A stretch of 64,000 nucleotides of DNA, taken from NCBI RefSeq assembly GCF_004358185.1, contig NZ_SMUV01000054.1, forward strand, positions 1 through 64,000, given 5' to 3'. The notes beneath the pieces are model-generated. The model ran no database searches. It saw nothing but the letters and a program-made list of their open reading frames with translations, and had not been told where the DNA came from. Shown in pieces: positions 9,079 through 17,653 of the stretch; position 1 is the first letter of the stretch, and every line of letters starts with the position of its first letter. The DNA is from Antarcticimicrobium luteum. GTDB taxonomy: Bacteria; Pseudomonadota; Alphaproteobacteria; Rhodobacterales; Rhodobacteraceae. Made by a program: the position numbers and the translations under genes.

Positions 9079-10398
9079 CTACCGGCCGATCACGATATCC
9101 GCCTTCAGCCCGCCCAGGGCCTCGCTCTCGCCCAGACGCAGCGCGCCGCCGTGGGCGCGGGCGACATCCTTGGCGATGGCCAGCCCCAATCCCACGCCGC
9201 TGCCCTTGTCCTGGTTGCGGGCGGGATCCAGCCGGGCAAAGGGTTTCAGCGCCTCCTCGCGCTGGTCGGGCGGGATGCCCGGCCCGTCGTCCTCGACCCG
9301 GATGCGCAACGCCTTGTCGCTGAGCGTGACCGAGACCACCGCCCGGGTGCCATAGCGCACCGCGTTGTCGATCAGGTTCTCCACCGCGCGCCGGATCGAC
9401 AGCGTCTTGAGCGGCACCTGGCCCGCGCCTTTCATCTTGCCCAGCGTCACCGGTTTGCCCGCCCGCTGCGCATCCTTGACGATGGCTCGCACCAGTGCCA
9501 GCGGATCGCAGGGCTGCGCCTCTCCCGCCGCCGCGCCGCGGGAGAATTCCAGAAAGGTATCAAGCAGCCGCTGCATCTCGTCCACGTCGCGCAGCAAGGG
9601 CGCCGCGTCGGTCTCGTCCAGCATCGACAGGCCCAGCTTCAACCGCGTCAGCGGTGTGCGCAGATCGTGGCTCACCCCCGAGAGCATCAGCGTGCGCTGT
9701 TCGATCTGCCGTTCGATCCGCGCCCGCATGTCGAGAAAGGCATTCCCCGCCGCGCGCACCTCCACCGCGCCGCCGGGCCGGTAGGGGTCGGCCCGGCCCC
9801 GGCCAAAGGCCTGTGCCGCATCCGCCAGGCGGGTGATCGGACGAAGCTGGTTGCGCAGGTACAAAAACGCGATCACCGTCATCACCAGCGCGAAGAACAC
9901 CATCGTCACGATCAGCTGATGCGGCGTGCCCACGGTGACCCGGCTGCGGCTGAAACCGATCTCGAGCGGACCTTGTACGGTTTCGACGAAGAATTGTACC
10001 GAAGAGTCATCGTTGAACCGCACCGCCAGCGTCCCGGGGATCGCGGCCCGCAGCAGAGTGCGCACATGGCCGCCCGAAAAGTCGTACCAGCGGATATAGT
10101 CGGCGGCCGGCACCGCGTCCGGAGCGACGAAGCGCAGGCTCATCTGCAGTGCCGGCAACAGCGGATCGAGCGCCTCAAGCGCGGCGTCCTGATCCGGCGC
10201 CGCGTCCGCCTGACGGATGACGAGGGTTATTTCGCGCTGAACCGTGCCGGTCATCTGGCGGATGATGTCCTGCAGGTGATTCCGGATGAAGGCCACCGAC
10301 ACCACCAGCGTCAGCACCACCACCGGCAAAAGCAGGATCAGCGCGGCCCGTCCATATAGGCTGCGCGGCATATAGTGTTTGAGCCAGCGGAACGACAT
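9079..10398 (-). CDS. EnvZ-like sensor histidine kinase, orphan
   Basis: 439 aa inner-membrane kinase. There is a transmembrane segment at about 17-38, a periplasmic domain, a second transmembrane segment at about 160-182, HAMP (about 180-235), HisKA with phospho-acceptor H244 (SGVSHDLRTPLTRL), and HATPase with N-box NLIDNAVRYG, G1 DDGPGIP and G2 GVGLGLAI. All catalytic motifs are intact, so it should autophosphorylate. EnvZ-type kinases are usually co-transcribed with an OmpR-type response regulator, but none is adjacent. The start codon lies 38 bases from the divergent metallo-hydrolase gene, so the two share a control region. Confidence 0.9.
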   Translation of the reverse strand: MSFRWLKHYMPRSLYGRAALILLLPVVVLTLVVSVAFIRNHLQDIIRQMTGTVQREITLVIRQADAAPDQDAALEALDPLLPALQMSLRFVAPDAVPAADYIRWYDFSGGHVRTLLRAAIPGTLAVRFNDDSSVQFFVETVQGPLEIGFSRSRVTVGTPHQLIVTMVFFALVMTVIAFLYLRNQLRPITRLADAAQAFGRGRADPYRPGGAVEVRAAGNAFLDMRARIERQIEQRTLMLSGVSHDLRTPLTRLKLGLSMLDETDAAPLLRDVDEMQRLLDTFLEFSRGAAAGEAQPCDPLALVRAIVKDAQRAGKPVTLGKMKGAGQVPLKTLSIRRAVENLIDNAVRYGTRAVVSVTLSDKALRIRVEDDGPGIPPDQREEALKPFARLDPARNQDKGSGVGLGLAIAKDVARAHGGALRLGESEALGGLKADIVIGR

Positions 10399-10436
10399 GG
10401 GCTAAGCCTAGCGGGCGCAGACAAGGAGCGGAAGAG

Positions 10437-11354
10437 ATGAACCAGCCCCCCGATGATTTCGACCCCACCCCGGGCGTGCCGGTCCGGCTGGCCGACGGGC
10501 TGCGCCGGGTGCTGGCGCCGAACCCCTCGCCGATGACCTATCGCGGCACCAATACCTATCTCGTTGGCAACCGGGAACTGGCGGTGATCGACCCAGGCCC
10601 CCTGAGCCAGGCGCATCTGGAGGCGATCCTGGCCGCGCTGGAGCCCGGCCAGAGCATCAGTCATATCATCGTCACCCATACCCACGTCGATCACTCGCCG
10701 CTGGCCCGTCCGCTGGCCGAGCGCACCGGCGCGCCGGTGATCGCCTTTGGCGGCGCCGAGGCGGGACGCAGCGCGGTGATGACGGATATCGCTGCGGCCG
10801 GGCTGGCCGGCGGCGGCGAAGGCATCGATCGGGCGTTCACCCCCGACCGTACCGTCGCGGACGGCGCGGTGATCGGGGGCGATGGCTGGGCGCTTGAGGT
10901 GATCCACACCCCCGGCCATCTGGGCAACCACATCGCGCTGGGCTGGCAGGGGATGTGTTTCACCGCCGATCACGTGATGGGCTGGGCCAGCTCGCTGGTG
11001 TCGCCGCCCGATGGCGATCTGACCGATTTCATGGCCTCCTGCCGGAGGCTGCGAGGGCGCGACTGGACGGTATTCCATCCGGGCCACGGCGCCCCGGTGA
11101 CGGCCCCCGCGGCGCGGCTCGACTGGCTGATCGAGCATCGTCTGATGCGCGAGGCGGCGATCCTGCGGGCGCTGGAGGAGGGCGCAGCCACCGCCCGCGA
11201 CCTTGCCGCCCGCATCTATACCGAGACGCCGGCAGCGCTGCTGCCCGCGGCTGAGCGTAACGTTTTCGCGCATCTTGTTGATCTCACAGGACAAAAACGA
11301 ACCGCACCCTGCGGAGACCTGGCCGTCGCCGCGCCGTTCGAACGGCTGTCCTGA
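10437..11354 (+). CDS. MBL-fold metallo-hydrolase (LACTB2/glyoxalase II-like)
   Basis: 305 aa. The zinc motif H81-x-H83-x-D85-H86 (THTHVDHS) is complete, with further ligands H161 (HTPGHLGNH), D178 (TADHV) and H214/H217 (HPGHG). The C-terminal 70 residues form the winged-helix-like extension of the LACTB2-type subfamily (RLMREAAILRALEEG...). Such enzymes hydrolyse thioesters or act on nucleic acids; neither can be chosen here. Its stop codon is about 80 bases before the tRNA-Asn gene. Confidence 0.87.
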   Translation: MNQPPDDFDPTPGVPVRLADGLRRVLAPNPSPMTYRGTNTYLVGNRELAVIDPGPLSQAHLEAILAALEPGQSISHIIVTHTHVDHSPLARPLAERTGAPVIAFGGAEAGRSAVMTDIAAAGLAGGGEGIDRAFTPDRTVADGAVIGGDGWALEVIHTPGHLGNHIALGWQGMCFTADHVMGWASSLVSPPDGDLTDFMASCRRLRGRDWTVFHPGHGAPVTAPAARLDWLIEHRLMREAAILRALEEGAATARDLAARIYTETPAALLPAAERNVFAHLVDLTGQKRTAPCGDLAVAAPFERLS

Positions 11355-11432
11355 GCGGCGGGGAATTTTTCGGTTTTTTCGCCGGAATCCTCTGGACGAC
11401 CCAAAACCAGATTGCTATATCGCGCAGACCGT

Positions 11433-11507
11433 TCCGGCGTAGCTCAGCGGTAGAGCAGTTGACTGTTAATCAATTGGTCGTAGGTTCGATCCCTACCGCC
11501 GGAGCCA
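11433..11507 (+). tRNA. tRNA-Asn (anticodon GTT)
   Basis: Full cloverleaf. The acceptor arm TCCGGCG pairs with CGCCGGA. The D-arm contains GCTCAGCGGTAGAGC. The anticodon stem GTTGA/TCAAT encloses the loop CTGTTAA with anticodon GTT at 11465-11467. The T-arm contains GGTTCGATCC, and the CCA end is encoded. A strong terminator follows immediately. Confidence 0.97.
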
Positions 11508-11550
11508 TAAAAAGCCCTTAAGTCTTAAAGACTTGAGGGCTTTTTTATTT
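11508..11550 (+). terminator. Rho-independent terminator after tRNA-Asn
   Basis: Long near-perfect hairpin: the left arm AAAAGCCCTTAAGTCTT pairs with AAGACTTGAGGGCTTTT, ending in a T-run. It begins one or two bases after the tRNA CCA end. Confidence 0.92.
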
Positions 11551-12009
11551 TCCTGGATCCAAGCTGATTATGGCTTTGTGGGCGCGGTGCAGGCGCATCC
11601 TCTCAACGGCTTTCAATCGCACCGAGGGGGCCACAACCCCGCGCATCGGAGATCCTTGAACGCCGCCCCCACAACCGGCGGCTGACATTTGCCACGATTT
11701 GGTGACTGCCGGCCTTCGACAAGACGGTGATCGAGGTTGACGCAATGCAAGCCGCAATTGGCCAGGGCCAGTGTGCCGGTTTGGAAGCCGTCCGATGATA
11801 TTTTGCGGGTGGAACCGCGCCCTGCCCGAGCGGGCATCGGGTTTGGATGACCTTCTGAAACCGCCACCGGCCGCATCCAGCCCTTGGCGACGGACCGCCG
11901 GTGGTGGTTAAGTGCGGGGAAATGATATCGACCACCCGGTTCGGCAAAAAACCGAGAGCCCCCAGACGCCGCGCGATCCTGTCCAGAGGATGGGGGGCGG
12001 CTGACACCT
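11551..12009. other. Intergenic region after tRNA-Asn, no clear gene
   Basis: About 460 bases. A minus-strand open frame (11613-11876, 87 codons) exists but has no recognisable family and no good ribosome-binding site; it might be a decayed gene. I saw no copy of the tRNA 3' end nearby and no integrase, so there is no support for an integrated element. Promoter sequences for the downstream glycosyltransferase must lie at the right end. Confidence 0.4.
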
Positions 12010-13308
12010 GTGCGAAAGATATGCGGGAGACATGGAAAATACTTGATAAAACAATCAGATAGTCCGAATTTATCAGGCGATCAAAGCGGCCGGGACAGGC
12101 CCCGCACGGGACCGCCGGATGCGCCGGTCTATGATGTGGCCGTCCTGACCAGCGCCGCCTTGCCCTGGCTGACCGGACCCTCGCTGATCTCGGTCTGGCA
12201 AGCCTGCGGGCTGGCCGCGATGGGGTACCGGGTGAGCTATGTGTTCCCCTGGCTTGACGCGGGATCGCAGCGCAGACTTTGGGGCCAATGCCGGTTTGCC
12301 GACTTTGACGCACAGGTGGCCTGGATGGCCCGCGAGGCCGAGGCTCTGGGGTGTCCGCCGCTTCCCGATTGCCGGCCTTATCGGGCGCGCTACGTCCGGG
12401 GTCTGCGGTCCATCGTCCCGCTGGAGGATGTGTTCGGGGCGGCCCCGCAGGCGCGCTGCCTGGTGCTCAGCGAGCCCGAGCATCTTTGCTGGTATCCGTT
12501 CACCCGCGCGCGGGCAGGGATCAGGGCCGAAACGACCGTGGGCCTGTGCATGACCAATTACGATCATTTCATCCGCCGTTCCGGCGTGCCGATGGCGTCC
12601 CTGCTTTCGAACCTGGCGGCGCGCCTGCATGGGCGCGCGATCCGGCGGCGCATGGATACGGCGCTGCGCCTGTCGTCCGCGATGGAGTTGCCGGGCGTGG
12701 CGTTCAAAGACGCGCGGGTTACCGGCGTGCTGCCCGGCTATGCGCAGGTGCCGCCGGTGACGCCCGGGACCGGGGGCGTGTATTTCCTGGGCGGGTTCAT
12801 CTGGGAAAAGCGGCTGGCCGATCTGGTCACGATTGCAGAGCGCGCGGGGCAGACCATCGACGTCCACGGGGTCGGCCCCGATGAGGCCAGGATCCGCGCG
12901 CTGGCCAGCGAACGCGGCGCGCCGCTGCGGTTCTTCGGGCCGAATGCGCGGTTCTGGAAAGAGATGCCGCGGTACCGTGTCTTTGTGAATCCCTCGCGCA
13001 GTGAGGTGCTGTGCACCGCGACCGCCGAGGCGCTGGTGTCGGGGCGGCATGTGGTGCTGCCCGATTGTCCGGGAAACCTGCCGTTTCGCGGCTATCCCAA
13101 CACCCATTTCTACACGGACATGGACGGGGCAATCGAGGCGCTGGGCCGGGCGCTGGCGTCCATGCCGGCGCCTGCTGACGCGGCCCGGTGCGACTTTGAC
13201 TGGACCCTGGCCTGCGACCGTCTGGCAGGGCTTTGCAGATTGCCGCCTCGCGGCCCGCTCAGGCACGGGCCGGCACACACAGCCGGATCACCTGATCGTC
13301 CAGTGTGA
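12010..13308 (+). CDS. GT4 glycosyltransferase resembling digalactosyldiacylglycerol synthase
   Basis: 432 aa. It resembles plant and bacterial DGDG synthases: an N-terminal 'TSAALPWLTGPSLISVWQA' and 'VSYVFPWLD', a central 'VYFLGGFIWEKRLADL', and the donor-site region 'RVFVNPSRSEVLCTATAEAL' followed by 'VVLPDCPGN' and 'YPNTHFY'. Each matches the corresponding DGD block. The predicted reaction adds a second hexose to a monohexosyl-diacylglycerol at the cytoplasmic face of the membrane. The first 40 residues are poorly conserved and the true start may be later, before 'VYDVAVL'. It converges with the lipid-kinase gene, overlapping its 3' end by 50 bases. Donor sugar (Gal or Glc) is not determinable. 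Confidence 0.75.
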   Translation: MRKICGRHGKYLIKQSDSPNLSGDQSGRDRPRTGPPDAPVYDVAVLTSAALPWLTGPSLISVWQACGLAAMGYRVSYVFPWLDAGSQRRLWGQCRFADFDAQVAWMAREAEALGCPPLPDCRPYRARYVRGLRSIVPLEDVFGAAPQARCLVLSEPEHLCWYPFTRARAGIRAETTVGLCMTNYDHFIRRSGVPMASLLSNLAARLHGRAIRRRMDTALRLSSAMELPGVAFKDARVTGVLPGYAQVPPVTPGTGGVYFLGGFIWEKRLADLVTIAERAGQTIDVHGVGPDEARIRALASERGAPLRFFGPNARFWKEMPRYRVFVNPSRSEVLCTATAEALVSGRHVVLPDCPGNLPFRGYPNTHFYTDMDGAIEALGRALASMPAPADAARCDFDWTLACDRLAGLCRLPPRGPLRHGPAHTAGSPDRPV

Positions 13309-14185
13309 TCCGGGCGGGCAGATGCGCAACAATATCGCCGTCGGCTTGCACCGGGTCGCCCGGCGGACCTTCGATCTCTATCCGTGCTCCTGAAACCTGC
13401 CGGACAAGCCTTAGGCGATGCACGAGGCCCAGCGGGATCGCCAGGAAACGGGCAAAGACGGCCAACCGGCCTACCTCGGGGAACACAGTGGCATGAAACC
13501 GGGGATCGCAGATCCGGGCACCGGGCGCGAGGATGAAGCGGCCGCCATAGCGCTGACCGCGGTTGACGATAATCGTGGAGGTGCGCATCGGCGTTCCGTC
13601 AATGCGCACCTCCAGAGGCGGACAGGCAAAGCGCGAAAGCGTTCGAGCCGTTTGCGCAAGATAGGCCAGCTTGCCCAGCCGTTGCTTGAGCGCGCGGGGC
13701 AGGTCCGAGACCACCTGCGCATCCAGCCCGACGCTTGCCATCATCATGAACCGCCGCCCGTTGACCACCCCCGCGCGCACATTCAGCATGTGGCGGGCCA
13801 TGAGACAGGCCGCGATGCGGTCCGGGTCGGTGCCCAGCCCGATTTCATGCGCAAGCACATTGGCGGTGCCCAGCGGAATCAACCCGAGCGGCGGTGTGCC
13901 CGGGCCAAAGCCCTGCAGCGCATCGTTGATGGTGCCGTCGCCCCCCGCCACCACAACCATGTCCACCGCTGCGGAATTGGCCGAGCGAACCAGGTCCGCC
14001 GCATCGCCTGCCTTGCGGGTCGTCAGAATCCGGAGGTCGTGACCGTTGTGCTGAAGCCTCTCCAGCACAGCCCTGAAACGCGCGTCATTGCGGGCCCCGG
14101 CGCGTTCGTTGTGGATGATCCGCAGGCGCAGGCGGGCCGTTGCCGGGTCGCCGCCTGAGACCGGATCGGCGGCGCGGTGGGCCAT
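13259..14185 (-). CDS. Diacylglycerol kinase-family lipid kinase (YegS/DgkB/BmrU-like)
   Basis: 308 aa. The catalytic-domain signature GGDGTINDALQG is followed by 'LGLIPLGTANVLAHEIG', the DAGK_cat pattern. The N-terminal strand 'LRIIHNERAGARN' is the family's nucleotide-loop opening. The C-terminal beta-sandwich (about 150-308) binds lipid. The enzyme phosphorylates diacylglycerol or a related lipid with ATP, returning DAG to phosphatidic acid. I chose ATG 14185. A GTG at 14233 overlaps the stop of the upstream GT28 gene (GTGA) and could allow coupled translation of a longer form. Its position directly after a DAG-consuming glycosyltransferase points to control of the DAG pool. Confidence 0.85.
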   Translation of the reverse strand: MAHRAADPVSGGDPATARLRLRIIHNERAGARNDARFRAVLERLQHNGHDLRILTTRKAGDAADLVRSANSAAVDMVVVAGGDGTINDALQGFGPGTPPLGLIPLGTANVLAHEIGLGTDPDRIAACLMARHMLNVRAGVVNGRRFMMMASVGLDAQVVSDLPRALKQRLGKLAYLAQTARTLSRFACPPLEVRIDGTPMRTSTIIVNRGQRYGGRFILAPGARICDPRFHATVFPEVGRLAVFARFLAIPLGLVHRLRLVRQVSGARIEIEGPPGDPVQADGDIVAHLPARITLDDQVIRLCVPARA

Positions 14186-14229
14186 GGCGCCTGCTGTGCC
14201 CTTCCGGGTCTCTTGCTCTTTCGGCCTCG

Positions 14230-15414
14230 TCACGCTGTCGCACCCGATTTCGGGGGATGGCCGGCGTGGATCGCGGCCAGAATGCCTGCGATCTCTTCGG
14301 TCGATCGGTTGGGCGGCGGGGTTTCGCAGGCATGATCGGGGGGATGCGCGGCCAGGTGGCGCGTAAACCCGCGGCGAAACTCTTTCATCGAGGAAAACGC
14401 CTGGCCGAGTCCCTGCCTTTGAACATGCTTGAGGATCGCCATCTCCTGCGGCAGGGCCATGCGCCGGTCGAGCAGCACCGGCAGACCCAGAGCGAGGGCT
14501 TCGCTGACACTGCCCGGACCGGGTTTGCCCACGAAAAGATCGCTGCACGCGAGATAATCCGGCACCCGGTCGGTGAACTCGACGATCTGCGCGGAATAGG
14601 GAAAATCTTCCGCCCGCAGCGCCGCGGCAAGGGCGGCGTTGCGCCCGCAGAGAAACACGATCTGCGCGGTGTGCGGTACATGGATGAGCGTCCGGGCCAG
14701 CGCCAGCATCCGGTCGCTGCCCTGAGCGCCATAGAGCACAGTGACGACCGGGCGATCCGGGTCGAGGCCCAAAGTTTCGGCCGGTGCGGGGCGGACGGCC
14801 GCGGCGACAAATTCCGGGCGGATCAGCAACCCGGTCAACGGGTGCACGCGCGTCGCGTCCAGCGCCGGAACCCGGCGCGCCTGAGCCCTGCTTTCCGCGG
14901 TTCCGCAGATGGCGTGATAGACGCCTTGGCGGGGGAGCCAGACGCCGCGGCTGAGTTCGGACCAGTCGGTCATCAGCACGACCGCCTGCGGATCGGCGCT
15001 CTGCCCCGAAAGCCCGGATCGGTGCCGCGCCAGAGCCTGAACAATCACATCGTTGGCCATTGGCATCGCGGACAGGGCGATATCGGGCCGGAGACGATCG
15101 AACTCTTCGGTCACAAGGCGCACCGTTCTGGGCCCGCAGGCGATGTAGTTGATCTTGAGCAGCAGGTAGAACAGCCAGCAGAGCAGCTCTGTGCGGCCCT
15201 TGCGCAGGACCACGTTGTTGTAAAAATCCTCGCCCGAATGGCCCGTCAGGCGCGTCATGAGGTCAAGATGGGGGATCAGCTCGCGATAGGGGTTCAGAAG
15301 CGTCACGCGAAACCGGCCCGTCGCCTCGAGAATCTCGCGCAGCGCCTCGGCGGTGGCCCGGTGCCCGCCTCCGGCATCCGCGTAGAACACCACAATATGC
15401 AAGACCGAAGTCAT
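14230..15414 (-). CDS. GT28 glycosyltransferase resembling monogalactosyldiacylglycerol synthase
   Basis: 394 aa. The MGDG-synthase N-terminal domain is recognisable: 'VVFYADAGGGHRATAEALREIL' (GGGH loop), then 'TDWSELSRGVWLP', 'CGTAESRAQARR' and 'VHPLTGLLIRPEF', which parallels the G-LPIRPSF block of MGD proteins. The C-terminal donor domain has 'VTVLYGAQGS', 'EFTDRVPDYLACSDLFVGKPGPGSVSEALALGLPVLL', the GT28/MurG sugar-nucleotide site. Predicted reaction: transfer of a hexose from UDP-sugar to diacylglycerol. It is the third gene of a four-gene minus-strand cluster and pairs functionally with the DGDG-synthase-like gene at 12010. Confidence 0.82.
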   Translation of the reverse strand: MTSVLHIVVFYADAGGGHRATAEALREILEATGRFRVTLLNPYRELIPHLDLMTRLTGHSGEDFYNNVVLRKGRTELLCWLFYLLLKINYIACGPRTVRLVTEEFDRLRPDIALSAMPMANDVIVQALARHRSGLSGQSADPQAVVLMTDWSELSRGVWLPRQGVYHAICGTAESRAQARRVPALDATRVHPLTGLLIRPEFVAAAVRPAPAETLGLDPDRPVVTVLYGAQGSDRMLALARTLIHVPHTAQIVFLCGRNAALAAALRAEDFPYSAQIVEFTDRVPDYLACSDLFVGKPGPGSVSEALALGLPVLLDRRMALPQEMAILKHVQRQGLGQAFSSMKEFRRGFTRHLAAHPPDHACETPPPNRSTEEIAGILAAIHAGHPPKSGATA

Positions 15415-15547
15415 GCGCCGCCGGGCCGGATGAATGCCATGGGCGGCCCGATCCGGTCCTGGCGCGCACTGAGGATCATCAGGCGAGGGGACGGACGCAG
15501 GCGGCTCGTCGGTCTGAGCCGGCGCGGCGCCTGCTGTCCGGTTGCCA

Positions 15548-16693
15548 TCAGATCAGACCAACGCTGAAGGCGGCCACGCCCATCATGAAATGCACCAGCG
15601 TCACCCCGGCCAGATTTTGATGGCGCGCGTACAAGGCGCCGAAGGCAAATCCGGTCAGAATGGTCATGACCACCGCGACCAGTCCGAAATGCAGATGGAA
15701 CATGCCGAACAGGATCGAGGCCAGCACGACCGATTGCCAACCGCTGCCGTCCCCAAGAAACCGTTGGAACGACGACTGCAGGAACCCGCGCGCGATCATT
15801 TCCTGCAGCGCGCTGTGCAGGAAATAGCTGATCGTGCCGAACAGTTCGAAGGGCACCGGCTGACCGGGAAGGGCGTCGAACATCTTCAGCACTTCGCCCA
15901 GCCCATAGGCGAAAAGGCATAGCGCCACCGCGATCACGGCACCCTCTTTCAGCGAACGCTTGAGCCCTACGGTCGTCAGACCCAGCGATTGCACCGAGAT
16001 GTTCATGTGCCGGATCACGATGTAGCTCGGGATCATCAGTATCGCCAGATACTGCCAGGCGAACATCGCGGTATAGATGTCGACATCGAGCAGGGTGCGG
16101 GCGATGGCGTTGTTCACCAGCGTCCCGATCGACATCATGATAAGCGAATAGACAAAGAAAAGGCCGAACTGCTTTTGCTCGGATTTCAGCGCCAGTTCGC
16201 GCTGAAGCGTGGCCACGTGGCTGTTGGTGGACGCCCGCATCCGCCGGGTGACAAAGATCGCCAGTGCCCCCCGAAGCGCGGATAAATGCCGGTCGCCGTC
16301 CTGCCGTTCAAGGATTTCGTCCGGCCGGATCTCCAGCACCCGGCCTTCGGTTTCGGCCCGCACCGAGGCCGACCGCGGTTCGGGATCCAGGATGGCCATT
16401 TCGCCAAACGGTTCCCCTTCGCCCAGAACGGCCACACGGAAATCGGCATCGCCGCCGTCATTGGTGCGAAAAACGCCAAAGCTCCCCTCGCAAATGACGT
16501 AGAAGGGGGTGTCTCTGGCTCCCTGCGTTACGACTTCCATGCCGGGCGGCGTTCGAACTTCATGGGCCACCTCGCTCAGCAGGTCCAGCGTCTCGGGATC
16601 CAGATGCGGCAGCAGACGGGCAAAAATGCGCTCTGCTTCCTCGTTGCCTGAGGATCCTGCGCGCTGACCGGACCGCTCTTGCCGGCGATTCAT
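15548..16693 (-). CDS. Cyclic-nucleotide-binding domain fused to CPBP/CAAX-protease-like membrane domain
   Basis: 381 aa. Residues about 22-145 form a cNMP-binding barrel with a phosphate-cassette-like run F96-G-E98...R107-S-A. Residues about 175-380 are a polytopic membrane domain with Abi/CPBP motifs: Q297-E298-x-x-x-R302 (motif 1, normally EExxxR), F329-x-x-x-H333 (motif 2) and H368 (motif 3). The Gln in place of the first Glu may affect catalysis. The domain order implies a membrane protease or scaffold gated by a cyclic nucleotide or another ligand. Its ATG overlaps the stop of the upstream membrane protein (ATGA), so translation is coupled. The partner function in the glycolipid locus is inference. 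Confidence 0.8.
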   Translation of the reverse strand: MNRRQERSGQRAGSSGNEEAERIFARLLPHLDPETLDLLSEVAHEVRTPPGMEVVTQGARDTPFYVICEGSFGVFRTNDGGDADFRVAVLGEGEPFGEMAILDPEPRSASVRAETEGRVLEIRPDEILERQDGDRHLSALRGALAIFVTRRMRASTNSHVATLQRELALKSEQKQFGLFFVYSLIMMSIGTLVNNAIARTLLDVDIYTAMFAWQYLAILMIPSYIVIRHMNISVQSLGLTTVGLKRSLKEGAVIAVALCLFAYGLGEVLKMFDALPGQPVPFELFGTISYFLHSALQEMIARGFLQSSFQRFLGDGSGWQSVVLASILFGMFHLHFGLVAVVMTILTGFAFGALYARHQNLAGVTLVHFMMGVAAFSVGLI

Positions 16694-17343
16694 GCAGCGT
16701 CCTTAGGGTGGAGGATGGCGCGTGTCGGCCGGAAGTCACGCCCACCGAGATAGAGCGCGATCACAACCGGCATCAACAACACATGATAGCTCCCGAACAG
16801 GCCCAGGCACCAAAATCCCTGGCTGCCAAGCGGAACCATCGCCGAAATGCCAAGCGCCCCGATGATCGCCAGAATCATCGGCACAGTGCCACGGTTCTGC
16901 GTCAGGTGGATGACGCTCAGCGCCAGCGCGATCAGGAAACTGGCCGAGTAATACAGGATCACGGCCATGAAATCATCCGAGGTGAGGATGACATGCAGGG
17001 GCCAGGTTGCCGTCAGGAGGCCCAGGGCGAGCACCCCCGCGCGGAGCCGGCCGGTGAGGTATTGCAGGGCAACCGCGACGATCATGCACAGGCTGCCGGC
17101 AATGATGGTGATCCGGGTCGCGACGATCAGCGGGCGGTGCATCGGATGCCCGACCGGCTCGTAGAATCCGTGATCGACCGCTCCGATCAACGAGGCCAGT
17201 CCGATCAGCGCAAGAGTGAAGCCCCAGATCCATGCGGGTGAGCCTGTCTGGACACCGGGCCGAAAGCACAGGCCGGCCAGGAAAAACAGCTCGCAGGCTA
17301 AAATGATATCAGTGATGGCGGAGATCGAAAGTTCTGAAATCAT
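16690..17343 (-). CDS. Polytopic membrane protein, function unknown
   Basis: 217 aa with about seven hydrophobic segments and almost no soluble loops. Polar residues inside or next to membrane segments include D56-H57 (GAVDHGFYE), H116 (PLHVILTSDD), S121-D122 and H185 (GSYHVLLM); these could form an active or ligand site. I do not recognise a characterised family; it resembles small uncharacterised seven-helix proteins of proteobacteria. It is the first gene of the minus-strand cluster leading through the cNMP/CPBP protein to the glycolipid enzymes, and overlaps the next gene by 4 bases. Confidence 0.65.
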   Translation of the reverse strand: MISELSISAITDIILACELFFLAGLCFRPGVQTGSPAWIWGFTLALIGLASLIGAVDHGFYEPVGHPMHRPLIVATRITIIAGSLCMIVAVALQYLTGRLRAGVLALGLLTATWPLHVILTSDDFMAVILYYSASFLIALALSVIHLTQNRGTVPMILAIIGALGISAMVPLGSQGFWCLGLFGSYHVLLMPVVIALYLGGRDFRPTRAILHPKDAA

Positions 17344-17653
17344 ACTATGTTTCCAAGCCTCAAATCATCGAAGCGGGTATCATCAATTATTGATCAACTC
17401 TAGCGCAGTTCAGTGGGAATGCCCGCTGAAATCCCCAAGGAGGTCTCTCACGTTCCGGGCATTGAAGTTGGGTGCACCAAACCTCCGCCATTGAGAGTTT
17501 CAAGTCGGGTGTCCAACGGCCGGGAGGGCAGGCTGCGGCGATGACATTGCCGGGTGTCGGCAGACCTGCCGCCCCGGGGCGCTGAACCCCGGCGCGGCGG
17601 TCTGCAAGAGGTCCGGGCATCTTACGCGGCGGGCGTACCCCGGGGTCAGTCGC
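17344..17653. other. Intergenic region, no gene recognised
   Basis: 310 bases between the first gene of the glycolipid cluster and the end of the aldolase/SDR gene. The left half is AT-rich and contains ATCAA-TTA-TTGAT (about 17381-17393), a short inverted repeat in the likely promoter of the membrane protein. The spacing is wrong for an Fnr box. No terminator could be identified for the aldolase gene. Confidence 0.4.

Noticed and set aside
11433-12009. Possible integrative-element attachment site at tRNA-Asn
   Set aside because: tRNA genes are common integration targets and the next 460 bases are gene-poor, but there is no integrase, no second copy of the tRNA 3' end and no change in gene style downstream.
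17381-17393. ATCAA-TTA-TTGAT as an Fnr box
   Set aside because: The half-sites are in the reverse order and the spacer is three bases; a true Fnr site is TTGAT-N4-ATCAA.
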